Made by a program: the position numbers and the translations under genes
Part shown: positions 35,165 through 44,920 of the stretch, piece by piece
How positions within the stretch are numbered: the first letter of the stretch is position 1
Layout: each line of letters opens with the position of its first letter
From: Macrotis lagotis
Lineage: Eukaryota > Chordata > Mammalia > Peramelemorphia > Peramelidae
Reading direction: 5' to 3'
Length of the DNA stretch: 64,000 bases
Assembly: GCF_037893015.1 (NCBI RefSeq)
Contig: NC_133661.1
Span: 246,275,503-246,339,502 of the forward strand
Notes under the pieces: generated by a model
Database searches by the model: none
The model's input: only the letters and a program-made list of their open reading frames with translations
What the model was told of the DNA's origin: nothing

Positions 35165-35911
35165 CAAATATATAGGGAATTGAGTCAAATTTATAAAAAG
35201 AGCCAATTTTCAATCAATAAACAGGCAAATGATATGAACAGTTTTCAGTAGAAAAAATCAAAGTGATCAATAATCATATAAAATGCTCTAAATTACTAGG
35301 AAATGTGCAAATTAAAACAACTTTGAGGTGCTAACTTATAACCATCAGATTGTCTAAAATGATGGAAAAGGAAGGTGATAAATGCTAGAGAGGATCTAGG
35401 AAAATAAGTACTCTTATGCAATATTTATTGGAAAGCTATTAATTAGTCTGACCATTCTGAAGAAAAATTTGGAATGCCCAAGGAACTGCATGTACCTTTT
35501 GACCCAGCAATACTATACTACATCTATATCCCCAAAAAGATAAAAGGAAAAGGAAAAAAACTCATATATGCAAAAAATCTTTATAGTAGTCCTTTTTGTG
35601 GTGGCAGAGAATATTCATTGAGAAACAACCAAATAGTTGTAATGACAACATGACAGAATACTATTGTTCTATAAGGGAATAGTTTCAGAAAGAACTGGTA
35701 AGATTTATGTGAGCTGTTGCAAAGTGAAGTGAACAGGATGAGAACAATGTACACAAACAACAGAAATATTGAAAAGATAATCATCTATGACAAACTTAGT
35801 AACTCTTATTAATACAATAATCTGTAACAATTCCAATGGGCTTATAATGCAAAATGCTGTTCATTTCCAAATAGATAACTGATGGAATCTAGGTGCATAT
35901 TGAAATATATA

Positions 35912-35945
<34 letters not shown>
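35165..35945 (+). mobile_element. L1 ORF2 C-terminus and 3' end
   Basis: Follows the usual L1 order: ACTTATAACCATCAGATTGT, CCTTTTGACCCAGCAATACT, TATATCCCCAAAAAGAT, TTTTGTGGTGGCAGAGAA, GAGAACAATGTACACAAACA. It ends in an AT microsatellite. Probably the tail of the L1 that starts near 30195. No open frame. Confidence 0.7.

Positions 35946-35951
<6 letters not shown>
35906..35951. repeat. (AT)n microsatellite
   Basis: Alternating TA/TATG units between the L1 tail and a SINE piece. Confidence 0.9.
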
Positions 35952-36059
35952 TTCCAGTAGGATTAAGTGACTTGCCCTAGGTAATTATTAAGTGACTGAG
36001 GCTGGATTTAAACTCAGGTCCTGACTCCAGCTTGAGTACTCTATCCACTTAGATGCCTT
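35952..36059 (-). mobile_element. SINE fragment
   Basis: AGTAGGATTAAGTGACTTGC, GGATTTAAACTCAGGTCC and CTATCCACTTAGATGCC. Confidence 0.75.
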
Positions 36060-36244
36060 GCATATTTTTTCTTTATTTTTCTTACTTTTTTTCCCTCATA
36101 ACATGGCTAATGTGTAAATATGTTTTGCATACTTCATACGTATAAGAAGGATTGTATTTTTTACCTTCTCAATGAGTAAGGGAGGGAGTAGAAAGGAGAG
36201 AATTTGCAACTAAATATATTTATTTTAGAAAATTACAGCTAGAG

Positions 36245-37015
36245 GATACATATCAATATTCTTAAATTGCTAATAATAAGGGAAGTAAAATCAAAATAAC
36301 TTTGTGGTTTCACCTCAGAATCAGCAAATTTAGAGATGACAAAGCATGGCAATAGATAATGTCAAAGGAACTATTGGAAGCAAACATATTAATGAACTGT
36401 TCATGGATTGATCCAAGTATTCTGGAAAACCATTTGGAAGTGATTTAAGAAAGTAACTGAAATGTTCATACCCTTTGATCCAGAGATCCTTCGACAAAGC
36501 ATCTTCCCCTAAGAAGGTCAAAGTACAAACATCGTATTATAGACTAAAATATTTATAGTTGCACTTCTGTATAGTAGCTGAAGAATTGGAAACAGAATAG
36601 ATGTCCATCAATTGTGAAATGACTAAATGGCTATGGTACATGAATGTAATGGAATATTGTTGTACCACAAGAAATGAATAATTCAAAGAGGTGGGAAGAC
36701 ATATGAACTGATGCAAAGTGAAATAAATAGATCCAGGAAAATAATATATGTGTGAATTACACAATGTAAATAGAACAATAACGCCAGTAATTTAAATTCA
36801 AAGTTTAAAACTGGACATTGTACAATTATAATGACCAAATCTGACCATCTCCAACCCCACCCCCATAAAAGATATGAGAATGCATCTCCTTCTCTCCTTT
36901 GCAGAGGTAGGGGAATAAAGATATAGAACACTGACTATACTGCTGGACTTGATTGATGTATTGGTTAGTTTTGTTGACTGCTTCAGTTCTTGATACATTT
37001 ATGATAATATTTATA
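36245..37015 (+). mobile_element. second L1 3' end copy
   Basis: CATACCCTTTGATCCAGAGA, GAATTGGAAACAGAATAGAT, CCATCAATTGTGAAATGACT, AACTGATGCAAAGTGAAATA. This is the same C-terminal ORF2 and 3' UTR region as the preceding copy, again broken. Confidence 0.7.
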
Positions 37016-37019
37016 TAAG

Positions 37020-37150
37020 CATGTTCTGTTTTGATGCTGATTACTTGTGTTCAAGTTATTTAACCTCTCTGGACCTCAGTTTCCTCATTCATAAAATGAG
37101 GGGATTAGATTAGATGACCTCTGTGGGCCCTTCAGTTCTAGATCTATGAT
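37020..37150 (+). mobile_element. MIR fragment
   Basis: TTTAACCTCTCTGGACCTCA and GATTAGATGACCTCTGTGGG. Confidence 0.7.
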
Positions 37151-37261
37151 GCTTTGACTCTTGAAGGGGGAAAGAAAAGAATATATCAGGAAATGAAGGT
37201 GATATAGAAACAAAAGATATCATCAATAGCTATTCTATTTAAAGAAACTATGCTTGTTTGT

Positions 37262-37496
37262 TGTTGCTGTTGTTCAATCATTTCGGTCAGGTCTAACTGT
37301 TTGTGTCCCCATTTGGGGGTTTTGTTGGCAAAGATACTGCAATGATTTTTCATTTCCTTCTCCAGCTTATTTTACAAATGCAGAAACAGAGGTTAAATGA
37401 CTTGCCCAGAATCACATGGCTAGTTGAACTCAAGAAGATGAGTCTTCCTGACTCCAGATTTGCCTCTCTATCCACTGTACCACCAAACTGTCCTTC
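37262..37496 (-). mobile_element. MAR1-type SINE
   Basis: TTGTTGCTGTTGTTCAATCA, CCCCATTTGGGGGTTTTGTT, AATGACTTGCCCAGAATCAC and TATCCACTGTACCACC. Confidence 0.85.
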
Positions 37497-38250
37497 TTTT
37501 GTTTATAGATTGGATCAGATAGCTATTGCAATCTTTTCTAACAGTGAAATGTTATGATTCTGAGAAATAGTGAAGACCTGTGCTGGCTGCACAAAGAGAA
37601 CAGAGACCCAGGGACAGAGAGGAGTTTGGAAGCCACCATTTCCATGGAAACTGGCAAGAGCCTTATAAAGTCAAGTGATTGATTGAAAGCTTAAGAGTGA
37701 ACAGAGATTTCTTCCAACTATTCTTTACTAGTACCCAATGGGAGTAGTGTGTCAGAAGGGGAAATACAGGAAAAATCCAGATGTCTATGAGGAAAGGAAA
37801 TATGGGATTAGAGGATTTTACAGTTTATAAAAGTTTTTTTCTGAAACTACACAGTTTACAAACTGTATTTGTAAAGTACCTCCCCCCTTTTTTCTCCAAA
37901 AACATTGTTATGCTTCACTTATTTTTTTATAAAATGATCTACACAATCTTCTTAACTTCTATTTTTATTCAAAATAAGCAATTTTTAAATGGAAAATTTC
38001 TCTAAAATATAGGTTGTGGGAGCTGAGGGACAAAATAAACTTTCAGAATGAGAAAGTTGTTATGACATGAGGAAAGTCTGGGGAGACAAAATTAAGAACT
38101 TTTAATAATTTGTATAATAGAAGCAAATCTTAAATGTACAATAAATAATAACACTTATTTATAAAACCCCTCATCATTAACATCTAAACATTAATGTTAT
38201 TTTGATTTGTTCTCTTATTAGCAATTTAAAGCATTTAAAAATGTTTGTCC
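37497..38250. other. intergenic, unassigned
   Basis: No gene or recognised repeat. AT-rich towards the right. Confidence 0.5.
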
Positions 38251-38267
38251 CTTAGTTGTACTTTTCT

Positions 38268-38290
38268 TTTTCTTTCTTTCTTTCTTTCTT

Positions 38291-38385
<95 letters not shown>

Positions 38386-38526
38386 CTTTCTTTCTTTTTG
38401 CAAGGCAATGGGGTTAAGTGGCTTGCCCAAGGCCACACAGCTAGGTAATTATTAAGGCTGGATTTGAACTCGGGTACTCCTGACTCCAGGGCTGGTGCTC
38501 TATTCACTGTGCCACCTAGCTGCTTC
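38268..38526 (-). mobile_element. SINE whose poly(A) tail has become a (CTTT)n microsatellite
   Basis: The SINE body is at 38397-38526 (GCAAGGCAATGGGGTTAAGT to CCACCTAGCTGCT). The TSD TAGTTGTACTTTTCT at 38253-38267 and 38527-38541 brackets both the body and the 130-bp CTTT tract. The tract therefore grew from the SINE tail. Confidence 0.93.
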
Positions 38527-38544
38527 TAGTTGTACTTTTCTAAA

Positions 38545-39020
38545 AAATTTAAAAAACTTTTTATTTTTGTTTCCATATCTCCTTCCATTTCTTCTCTTAC
38601 CTATTGAGAAGGCAAAAATACAATTCCTATTATACCAATTAAGTCATCCAAAACATCTCCACATTAGCCATGTAACAGAAAAAATAACTAGAAAAATAAA
38701 GAGAAAAATATGCTTCAGTCTATACTTTTTGTTTTTTAGTTTTTTGCAAGGCAAACGGGGTTAAGTGGCTTGCCCAAGGTCACACAGCTAGGTAATTATT
38801 AAGTGTCTGAGACCGGATTTGAACCCAGGTACTCCTGACTCCAGGGCCGGTGCTTTATCCACTGTGCAACCCAGCCGCCCCCCAATCTATACTTAATTTC
38901 ATTATTTATCTGTCAGGAAGTAAATGGTATTTTTTATTATAAGCCCATTGGAATTATTATGGATCAGATAAGTCTTTCATAGTTATCTCATGTATCTCAC
39001 CCATTTTGTCCATCTTGTTT
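38545..39020 (-). mobile_element. L1 3' UTR fragment, split by a SINE
   Basis: CTATTGAGAAGGCAAAAATA, AAGTCATCCAAAACATCTCC and ATTAGCCATGTAACAGAAAA belong to the L1 tail. A SINE interrupts it at 38727-38882. Confidence 0.55.
38727..38882 (-). mobile_element. WSINE1-type SINE
   Basis: TTGCAAGGCAAACGGGGTTA to CAACCCAGCCGCCCC. The flanks CAGTCTATACTT and CAATCTATACTT are a diverged TSD. Confidence 0.9.
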
Positions 39021-39118
39021 AACTCTTGTTCATGTCTTCCAATAAAGTTGAAAGAAGGCATCTACCTACAATATGGAGGCCTTCCTTGCTGTCTTTTGCT
39101 ATCAAAAGAAAAACCATG

Positions 39119-39281
39119 GGGTGGCTAGGTGGCGTAGTAGTGGATAAAGCACCGGCCCTGGAGTCAGGAGTACCTGGGTTCAAATCTGGTCTCAGACACT
39201 TAATAATTACCTAGCTGTGTGGCCTTGGGCAAGCCACTTAACCCTGTTTGCCTTGCCAAAAAAACTTAAAAAAAAAAAAAG
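39119..39281 (+). mobile_element. WSINE1-type SINE with 14-bp TSD
   Basis: GGGTGGCTAGGTGGCGTAGT to an A tail. TSD AAAGAAAAACCATG (39105-39118) and AAAGAAAAGCCATG (39282-39295). Confidence 0.92.
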
Positions 39282-39599
39282 AAAGAAAAGCCATGACAAA
39301 CTTTGGTTGTCCACATGTAATCTCACCCTAGCTCATGTCCAGCCAAATTTCTTTTCCAATAATAAATTTCCCTGATGATGTCTTTTATTTCTGTTCTTTG
39401 AAATTCTTCAATGATTATATATTGCAGCTTGTTCATTCATACTATATCTATTACACTTTGTATGAATTTTATTTTTAGTTTTTTGTAGAGTTTTATTTTT
39501 ATGACTCAGTACTATATGAAAAAACGGTATAATATTCAATATTAAAAAGATGGGCTCTATCTCCATTGGAAGTATGGAGTAACTGATCACACAAACGGA

Positions 39600-40560
39600 G
39601 CTTTGTAGCTCAGAATTAGAATTATATTAAAGTTGATTGGGCTGCTTTGAAATGGGAAACAAAACCTAATTGAGAACTTGCTGGATTTATTATTTTGAGG
39701 ATTCAAGCCTATTTTTCTTTTTGAGTTCAACTATTGTTTACAATTCATTCATCTATCTGTTCTGGAAATATATAGTGATAGACAAACTCTATAGGCATGT
39801 CATAATCTGTGCAATAGATTTTCTTCAGGTATTTGGTGATTCTGAATGGTCAGTCCATTCTCTCTGGGATAGTTATGAATCTCGTTCAGGAGGGTCAATA
39901 AAGTTAACATCAAACAGTAGCATCTGGAATACCTCATTACTCACAGGAAATCCTTTCAACTTGGACTATACACTTTATCTTCCCCCCCCCACTTTTTCCA
40001 AGCATCCATCTCCCTGTTTTTAGCCCTATTTTGTATTTATGATCAGAGAGTCATTGGATAGTTTTGTTTTTTTGGGGGGGGTAATTTCTGCACCATAGAT
40101 GTCCTTTTGGAATACAACCTTTAAAGTAAGGGATTCATTCTACCAAATAATTTTTCATAGCTATTAGACAATAAGTGCAGTGGGATCTTATATTCACTAC
40201 ATCTTTTTAGTCAATTGCACAATAGTAAACACCTGGTCTCTTATTGAATATTGCTTGCTACTACTAATACCTTAATGAGAGATGCTGTCAATTCTTGGGT
40301 AGATGATTTTTTTAAAGATGGGAAAGTAGGCATGTAGATCAATAGCTGTTCTCTTTATCACTTTTTTAAGTTGTTGGTATTTTTTGGATACTTTTGTCAA
40401 TGTCCTTTTCATAAACCTTCTCATTATATCACTTCAAGTATGTATCTCCTCTGTATACACTTGGTCCAATATGCCTACTTTTTCCTGTCTTGGTTCTCTT
40501 TAGTGTTATGTCTAACTCCTCTATAAGACCTTTTGGGACTTTGATGATAGAATCTAAAAA
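39600..40560 (-). mobile_element. RTE-type LINE remnant (reverse transcriptase)
   Basis: On the - strand, broken frames give RTE-like words. QVFTIVQL and SEYKIPLHLLS around 40190-40250 match the conserved palm region. EDGLTIQNHQI with PEENLLHRL near 39820-39870, then IGLNPQN near 39700, match the later thumb part. The order and spacing suit an RTE/BovB-like element. It is not intact. The assignment is from remembered motifs. Confidence 0.5.
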
Positions 40561-40599
40561 TTATGGCTTAGCTCTATATTTATGTTATTTTCCAGCTCA

Positions 40600-40800
40600 A
40601 TTTCCAGTCCAGTACTACTGCCTTCCCTTCTGAATTTCCTTCTACTTGCTTTGAATAAACCTTGAATGTACTTAGTTCTTTACATGTTGTCTTCTCTATT
40701 AGACTTAGAGCTCCTTGAAGGCAGGTACTATATTTGCCCTTAGTATTTAGTACGTGGCTAGCACATTATAAGAACTTAATAAATTCTTGTTTTCTGATTT
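40600..40800 (+). mobile_element. L2 3' end
   Basis: TTAGACTTAGAGCTCCTTGA, AGGCAGGTACTATATTTGCC and AAGAACTTAATAAATTCTTG, the classic L2 tail. Confidence 0.7.
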
Positions 40801-40809
40801 ACTATAAAA

Positions 40810-41505
40810 AATAAAAACTATAGTGATAATCTCATTAATAAAATAAGTAGATTTGTTTTCCAGAGCAGTTTCTTAAATATTGCTACTGCTAATATTGCTA
40901 CTCATAATTATTTTTTTCAATCAATATTGAAGATAAATATTTTAGTCTTTTCACAGCTCCATTAGAAAAACACAAATAAGATGTTAGGTACAGTGGTAAA
41001 TTTGTTAACTCAGAGGACTATTGCTTACTTGCAGTCAAAACATGGTAATATTTTTCAGATTCAAACTTTGTTTCAAAGAATTCTCACAAGACAAGTATAT
41101 TAACTGTTCTTGTTCAGGTGGAGTACTATAATTGGTTAGGGCAAATGAGTTTCCTTATTTATTCATTTTTAGAAATGCCTAGGACTTTAAAGGAAAATCA
41201 AATTGGCTCTATAGACCAGATGATTGAATAAGGTTTATACTTTCTTCTTTTTTATTTTCAGGAAACACACACATACATACATATATGGAGACATCAAAAT
41301 GTTATTTTGTGAATTTATTAACCATAGTTTTAATTTTTCATAAACTCAATCACTTTAAGTTTTTGGAACAGAACAGTTCTGAGAGCCTAACATTGTGATT
41401 GTTTAGAGTACTCAATTACAAAATAAACACAATGCACTGAATAGATAAAATATAGGAAAAATTTTTTTCTAATGAAATGTTTATCATTATTGCTAGGAAA
41501 ATATA
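40810..41505. other. intergenic, unassigned
   Basis: AT-rich. No gene or clear repeat recognised. Confidence 0.5.
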
Positions 41506-41509
41506 AATT

Positions 41510-41595
41510 CCTTCCTTCCTTTCTTCCCTTCCTTCCTTCTTTCCTTCCTTCCTTCCTTCCTTCCTTCCTTCCTTCCTTCCTTCCTTCCTTCCTTC

Positions 41596-41677
<82 letters not shown>

Positions 41678-41690
41678 CTTCTTCCCTTCT
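41510..41690. repeat. (CTTC)n-(CTTT)n microsatellite
   Basis: About 80 bp of CTTC units change abruptly to about 90 bp of CTTT units. Long + and - strand open frames here (Phe/Leu/Ser or Lys/Glu repeats) are artefacts. Confidence 0.97.
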
Positions 41691-41839
41691 TTTGTTTTTT
41701 AGCTTAAGTCCCTTCAAAGAACTTTGACATGAGAAAGTCAGCAATAATATAGAATATAGAATAATATAGAAATATGCTGTTCTTCCCACCTATTATTAAA
41801 TAGTTTTGTAAAATCTTTCAAAGAACTGTTTGTAACAAA

Positions 41840-41970
41840 CCAAAAAATTCTATGTAGCACCTACCTCCCAGGATTGTTGTGACAATCATATGAGCTAATA
41901 TTTGTAAAGTGTTTAGCATAGTGTCTGGTACATAGTAGCTACTTAATAAATCTTTCCTTTTTCCCTTCCC
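41840..41970 (+). mobile_element. MIR 3' fragment
   Basis: TACCTCCCAGGATTGTTGTG, AAAGTGTTTAGCATAGTGTC and TAGTAGCTACTTAATAAAT. Confidence 0.75.
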
Positions 41971-41989
41971 CTTTCCTCTTTCCCTTCCT

Positions 41990-42560
41990 TCTTTCCTTCC
42001 CTCAAGTGACAGATTGTGAAGCACATACAAATTTTGATGTGACAATGCAATTAATAAAGATTTGCAAAATAACCAGTCTTCTTATATCATTTTCAATCAT
42101 ATAATGTATATATGTAATCAAATGGTCATCTTTACATCTGTTGCTTTATCCACTTGCAAAGCAAAGAAGGAAGATTTTAGTCTTTCAATTCCTTGATTGC
42201 AAAGGCATTCAAATATATAGGTAATTGTCCTTCCTACCATATCATCTGTGAGTGGAATCATTTGAAGCTGCTTTTTAAAGGACTCATCAGGCATCATTTC
42301 AACCCGATCAATAGTTACAGGTAGTGTTACTGTTTCACTTAATGAATGAGGCTTTTTACACTTAGCAGTTGTGAAAACAACCTTTCTCAGTGAAAGCAGT
42401 CTCTTTGATGTCACAGGCCTGGATTTTGAAAAGGTGGCTTTCTGCCTATTAAAAGCATCTCATTTTCCTCTAGGAAAAATTTTGTCTTGCCAGCATATTT
42501 TAAATGTATATTATTATAGTGTCATTTCATTTGATAAAGTTTTATGTTTCCTTTGTAGTT
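41990..42560 (-). mobile_element. hAT-type DNA transposon transposase remnant
   Basis: The open part (42118-42414) reads AKCKKPHSLSETVTLP, then MIPLTDDMVGRTITYI and KSSFFALQVDKATDVK. This matches the hAT/ZBED5/SCAND3-like signature: RIAKAKKPHTI, IPLSNNTVSRRI, FALQIDESTD. In that motif the aspartate after the hydrophobic run is catalytic in active elements, and a D is present here (QVDKATD). Frames on both sides are broken (for example SLLIALSHQNLYVLHNLS after a stop). No terminal inverted repeats or 8-bp TSD were located. Confidence 0.6.
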
Positions 42561-42569
42561 AAAGAATTC

Positions 42570-42875
42570 ATACAAAGCACTAGTTTTCCATCAATAACAG
42601 CATTAGGGATCTCTCAATTATAACATGGATATGGTTTTCTGGATTGGGGCTTTTTGCTTTGCCTTTATTTCTTCTTTATCAACTTTCTATTGTTTTTACT
42701 GGTGCTAGTTTCAGTTGGTTGATTTCAAATTCAAACCCGGTATGCATTTGTCCATTCCTAAGGCTTATTCTAAATTAAATATTAGTGGTAATATAAAATT
42801 TTAGATAGTTAAATTCAATTGTTGAAGACATCAAATTATTATAATTGTGAGTTATTTTTATTTTTAAAATTTGCA
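42570..42875. other. intergenic, unassigned
   Basis: AT-rich. Possibly the decayed N-terminal part of the hAT element. Nothing firm is seen. Confidence 0.4.
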
Positions 42876-42879
42876 GGTT

Positions 42880-43100
42880 TTTTTAAAAATCAGATTGGCT
42901 AATAGGATAGAAAAGGAAAATAATAAATGTTGATGGGATGTGAGAAAACCACTAATTCATTCTTGGTGGAGTTGTGAACTGATCCAACCATTCTGGGGAG
43001 CAATTTATAACTATGCACAAAGGGTAATAAAACTGTGCGAAGCCTTTGATTCACCAATACCTCTACTAGGTCAGTATCTCCAAGAGGTCATAAAAAAAGG
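42880..43100 (+). mobile_element. L1 ORF2 3' fragment
   Basis: GGTGGAGTTGTGAACTGATC, CAACCATTCTGGGGAGCAAT, AACTATGCACAAAGGGT and ACCAATACCTCTACTAGGTC are the conserved L1 near-3' region, truncated on both sides. Confidence 0.75.
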
Positions 43101-43104
43101 AGTT

Positions 43105-43430
43105 CTGATGTGAACACAGAGAGAGGAAACATTCCTAACTCCCTAAGCAAAAGGGCAGAGGCCAAGTCAGAAACTGAAGTATAGTTTATTGAAGATAGTC
43201 ACAAAAATGAGCAACTTGAGTGTCAGTTTGCTTAGCTATTTTGAGCTACTCTGTTTGGAAGTCTAATTCCCTGCTCAGTTTTCCTTCTCATTTACTTTGA
43301 AATTTTGATGGTAAAAGCACTTTGAAAAGAATCAGGTTATCTACTGATGTAAGATATATGGCTATTATTAAATGGTTTTCAGACCCCAAGTCAAGAGAGT
43401 AACTGTTGTCAGTCAGGTTTGGGAAATAGT
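43105..43430. other. intergenic, unassigned
   Basis: No gene or repeat recognised. Confidence 0.45.
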
Positions 43431-43434
43431 AGTA

Positions 43435-43605
43435 ATAATAATAAATAACTAGTATTTAAAAAGTACTTAAAAGTTTGCAAATACCTCCTTTTGTCCTTAA
43501 AATGACCCTGGAAAGATTAGGAATTTGAGACAGTATGAAATTAAGTGACTTGCCCAGGATCAGACAGCTAATAATTGTCTGACTGGATATGAACTCAAGT
43601 TTTAA
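43435..43605 (-). mobile_element. MIR fragment
   Basis: AAGTACTTAAAAGTTTGCAA, AAGTGACTTGCCCAGGATCA and GGATATGAACTCAAG. Confidence 0.7.
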
Positions 43606-44020
43606 GTTAAACAATTAACTATGGGGTTTATTGATAGTGTAAAAATTGATTTGGTGGATATATATACATATATTATATATATATACAGGAAAGGCACAAG
43701 ATATGTTTGTCCCACTTTATTTCCTGGTTCCTGTTCTGGTCTCAGGGAAATGAAGTCATAGGAATAGTTGTATCCTAGTTCATCTGGTTCTGGGTGACCT
43801 GAACAAATCAGGGGCTAACAATCATTAAAAAAACTAACCTTTGAATTAGAAAATCATCAATGAAATGCATATTTCCTTAGACAAAGAAAATGGAAATTGT
43901 ACCTGACACTACAAAGTCATTGCATACAACTTATTCTTTTAATACCTATTAAATTATTTAATGTCATAGCACCAACTGTCCTACTGGGCTATCTTTTCTA
44001 AATCCTCTTTTGGTCTCTTG

Positions 44021-44034
44021 CTCTCCTAATCTTT
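44021..44034. repeat. outer target-site duplication, left copy
   Basis: CTCTCCTAATCTTT. The partner at 50631-50644 differs at one base. Confidence 0.88.
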
Positions 44035-44906
44035 TTTTTTCTTTTTTTCCCCCATTCATTCATTCATTCATTTATTTATTTATTCTTATTTTGTACAAAT
44101 ATTGTTTTTTATACATTACTAAAATATTCTTGTTTAAGAGTAAACATAATACCCCCTCCCCCTAAAATATAGACCCACAAGAGCGATAAAGTAAAGGGGA
44201 GAGAAAAGAATTAAAATAAAAATAAAAAAATAATAATAGTAGGTATGGCCAGATGGCGCAGTAGACGGAGCACCAGCTCTAGAGCCAGGAGCACCTGAGC
44301 CCAAATTAGGCCCCATACATGCAACAATCACCCAGCTGTGTGACCCCATGCAAGCCACCCCAACCCCATTGCCCTGTAAAAACCAAAAAAAAAAACCCCA
44401 AAATAAAATAGTAATAAAATAGTAGGGCAGCTGAGTGGCAGACAGAGCACTGGCCCTTGAACCAGGAGCACCTGGGTCCAAATCCGGCCTCAGACACCCA
44501 GCAATCATCCAGCTGTGTGACCCCAGGCAGGCCACCCAACCCCATTTGCCCTGCAACCCCCCCCCAAAATAATAATAAAAAAAATGTGCTTCAGTCTGTG
44601 TTCCAACACCATCAGCTCTGTGATGGGTGGATCACATTATTTATAAGCCCATCACAAAAGTTACTTCCATATTTTTCTACTGTTGCCATTGCTGATTGCA
44701 ACTCCCTCTATTCGTACTTCTCCACTATCATGTACTATATTTTCTCTCTCCTTTCACTCTGTCTCTGCTGTAGGGTAGCTGAGTGGCACAGCAGACAGAT
44801 CCCTGGCCCTGGGGCAAAGAGGCCCTGAGCCTGCATACTACCCCATAGGCCCAGCATCCACCTGGCCCTATGGTCCTGGACAGGACATCCAATTCCAGCC
44901 CCTTGC

Positions 44907-44920
44907 AAGAAGTAAAAAAG
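44907..44920. repeat. inner target-site duplication, left copy
   Basis: AAGAAGTAAAAAAG. Its partner is at 48300-48313 (one T/C difference). In the uninterrupted relative at 47257-47276 the same words occur once, in reverse complement. Confidence 0.9.

Noticed and set aside
41472-41789. Phe/Leu/Ser-rich and Lys/Glu-rich open frames
   Set aside because: Translations of CTTC/CTTT repeats. The same holds for the frames at 38218-38507 and 47647-48128.
44134-44556. - strand open frame of 140 codons
   Set aside because: It lies wholly in the 3' SINE-derived blocks of the - strand HAL1 and reads repeat-derived sequence.
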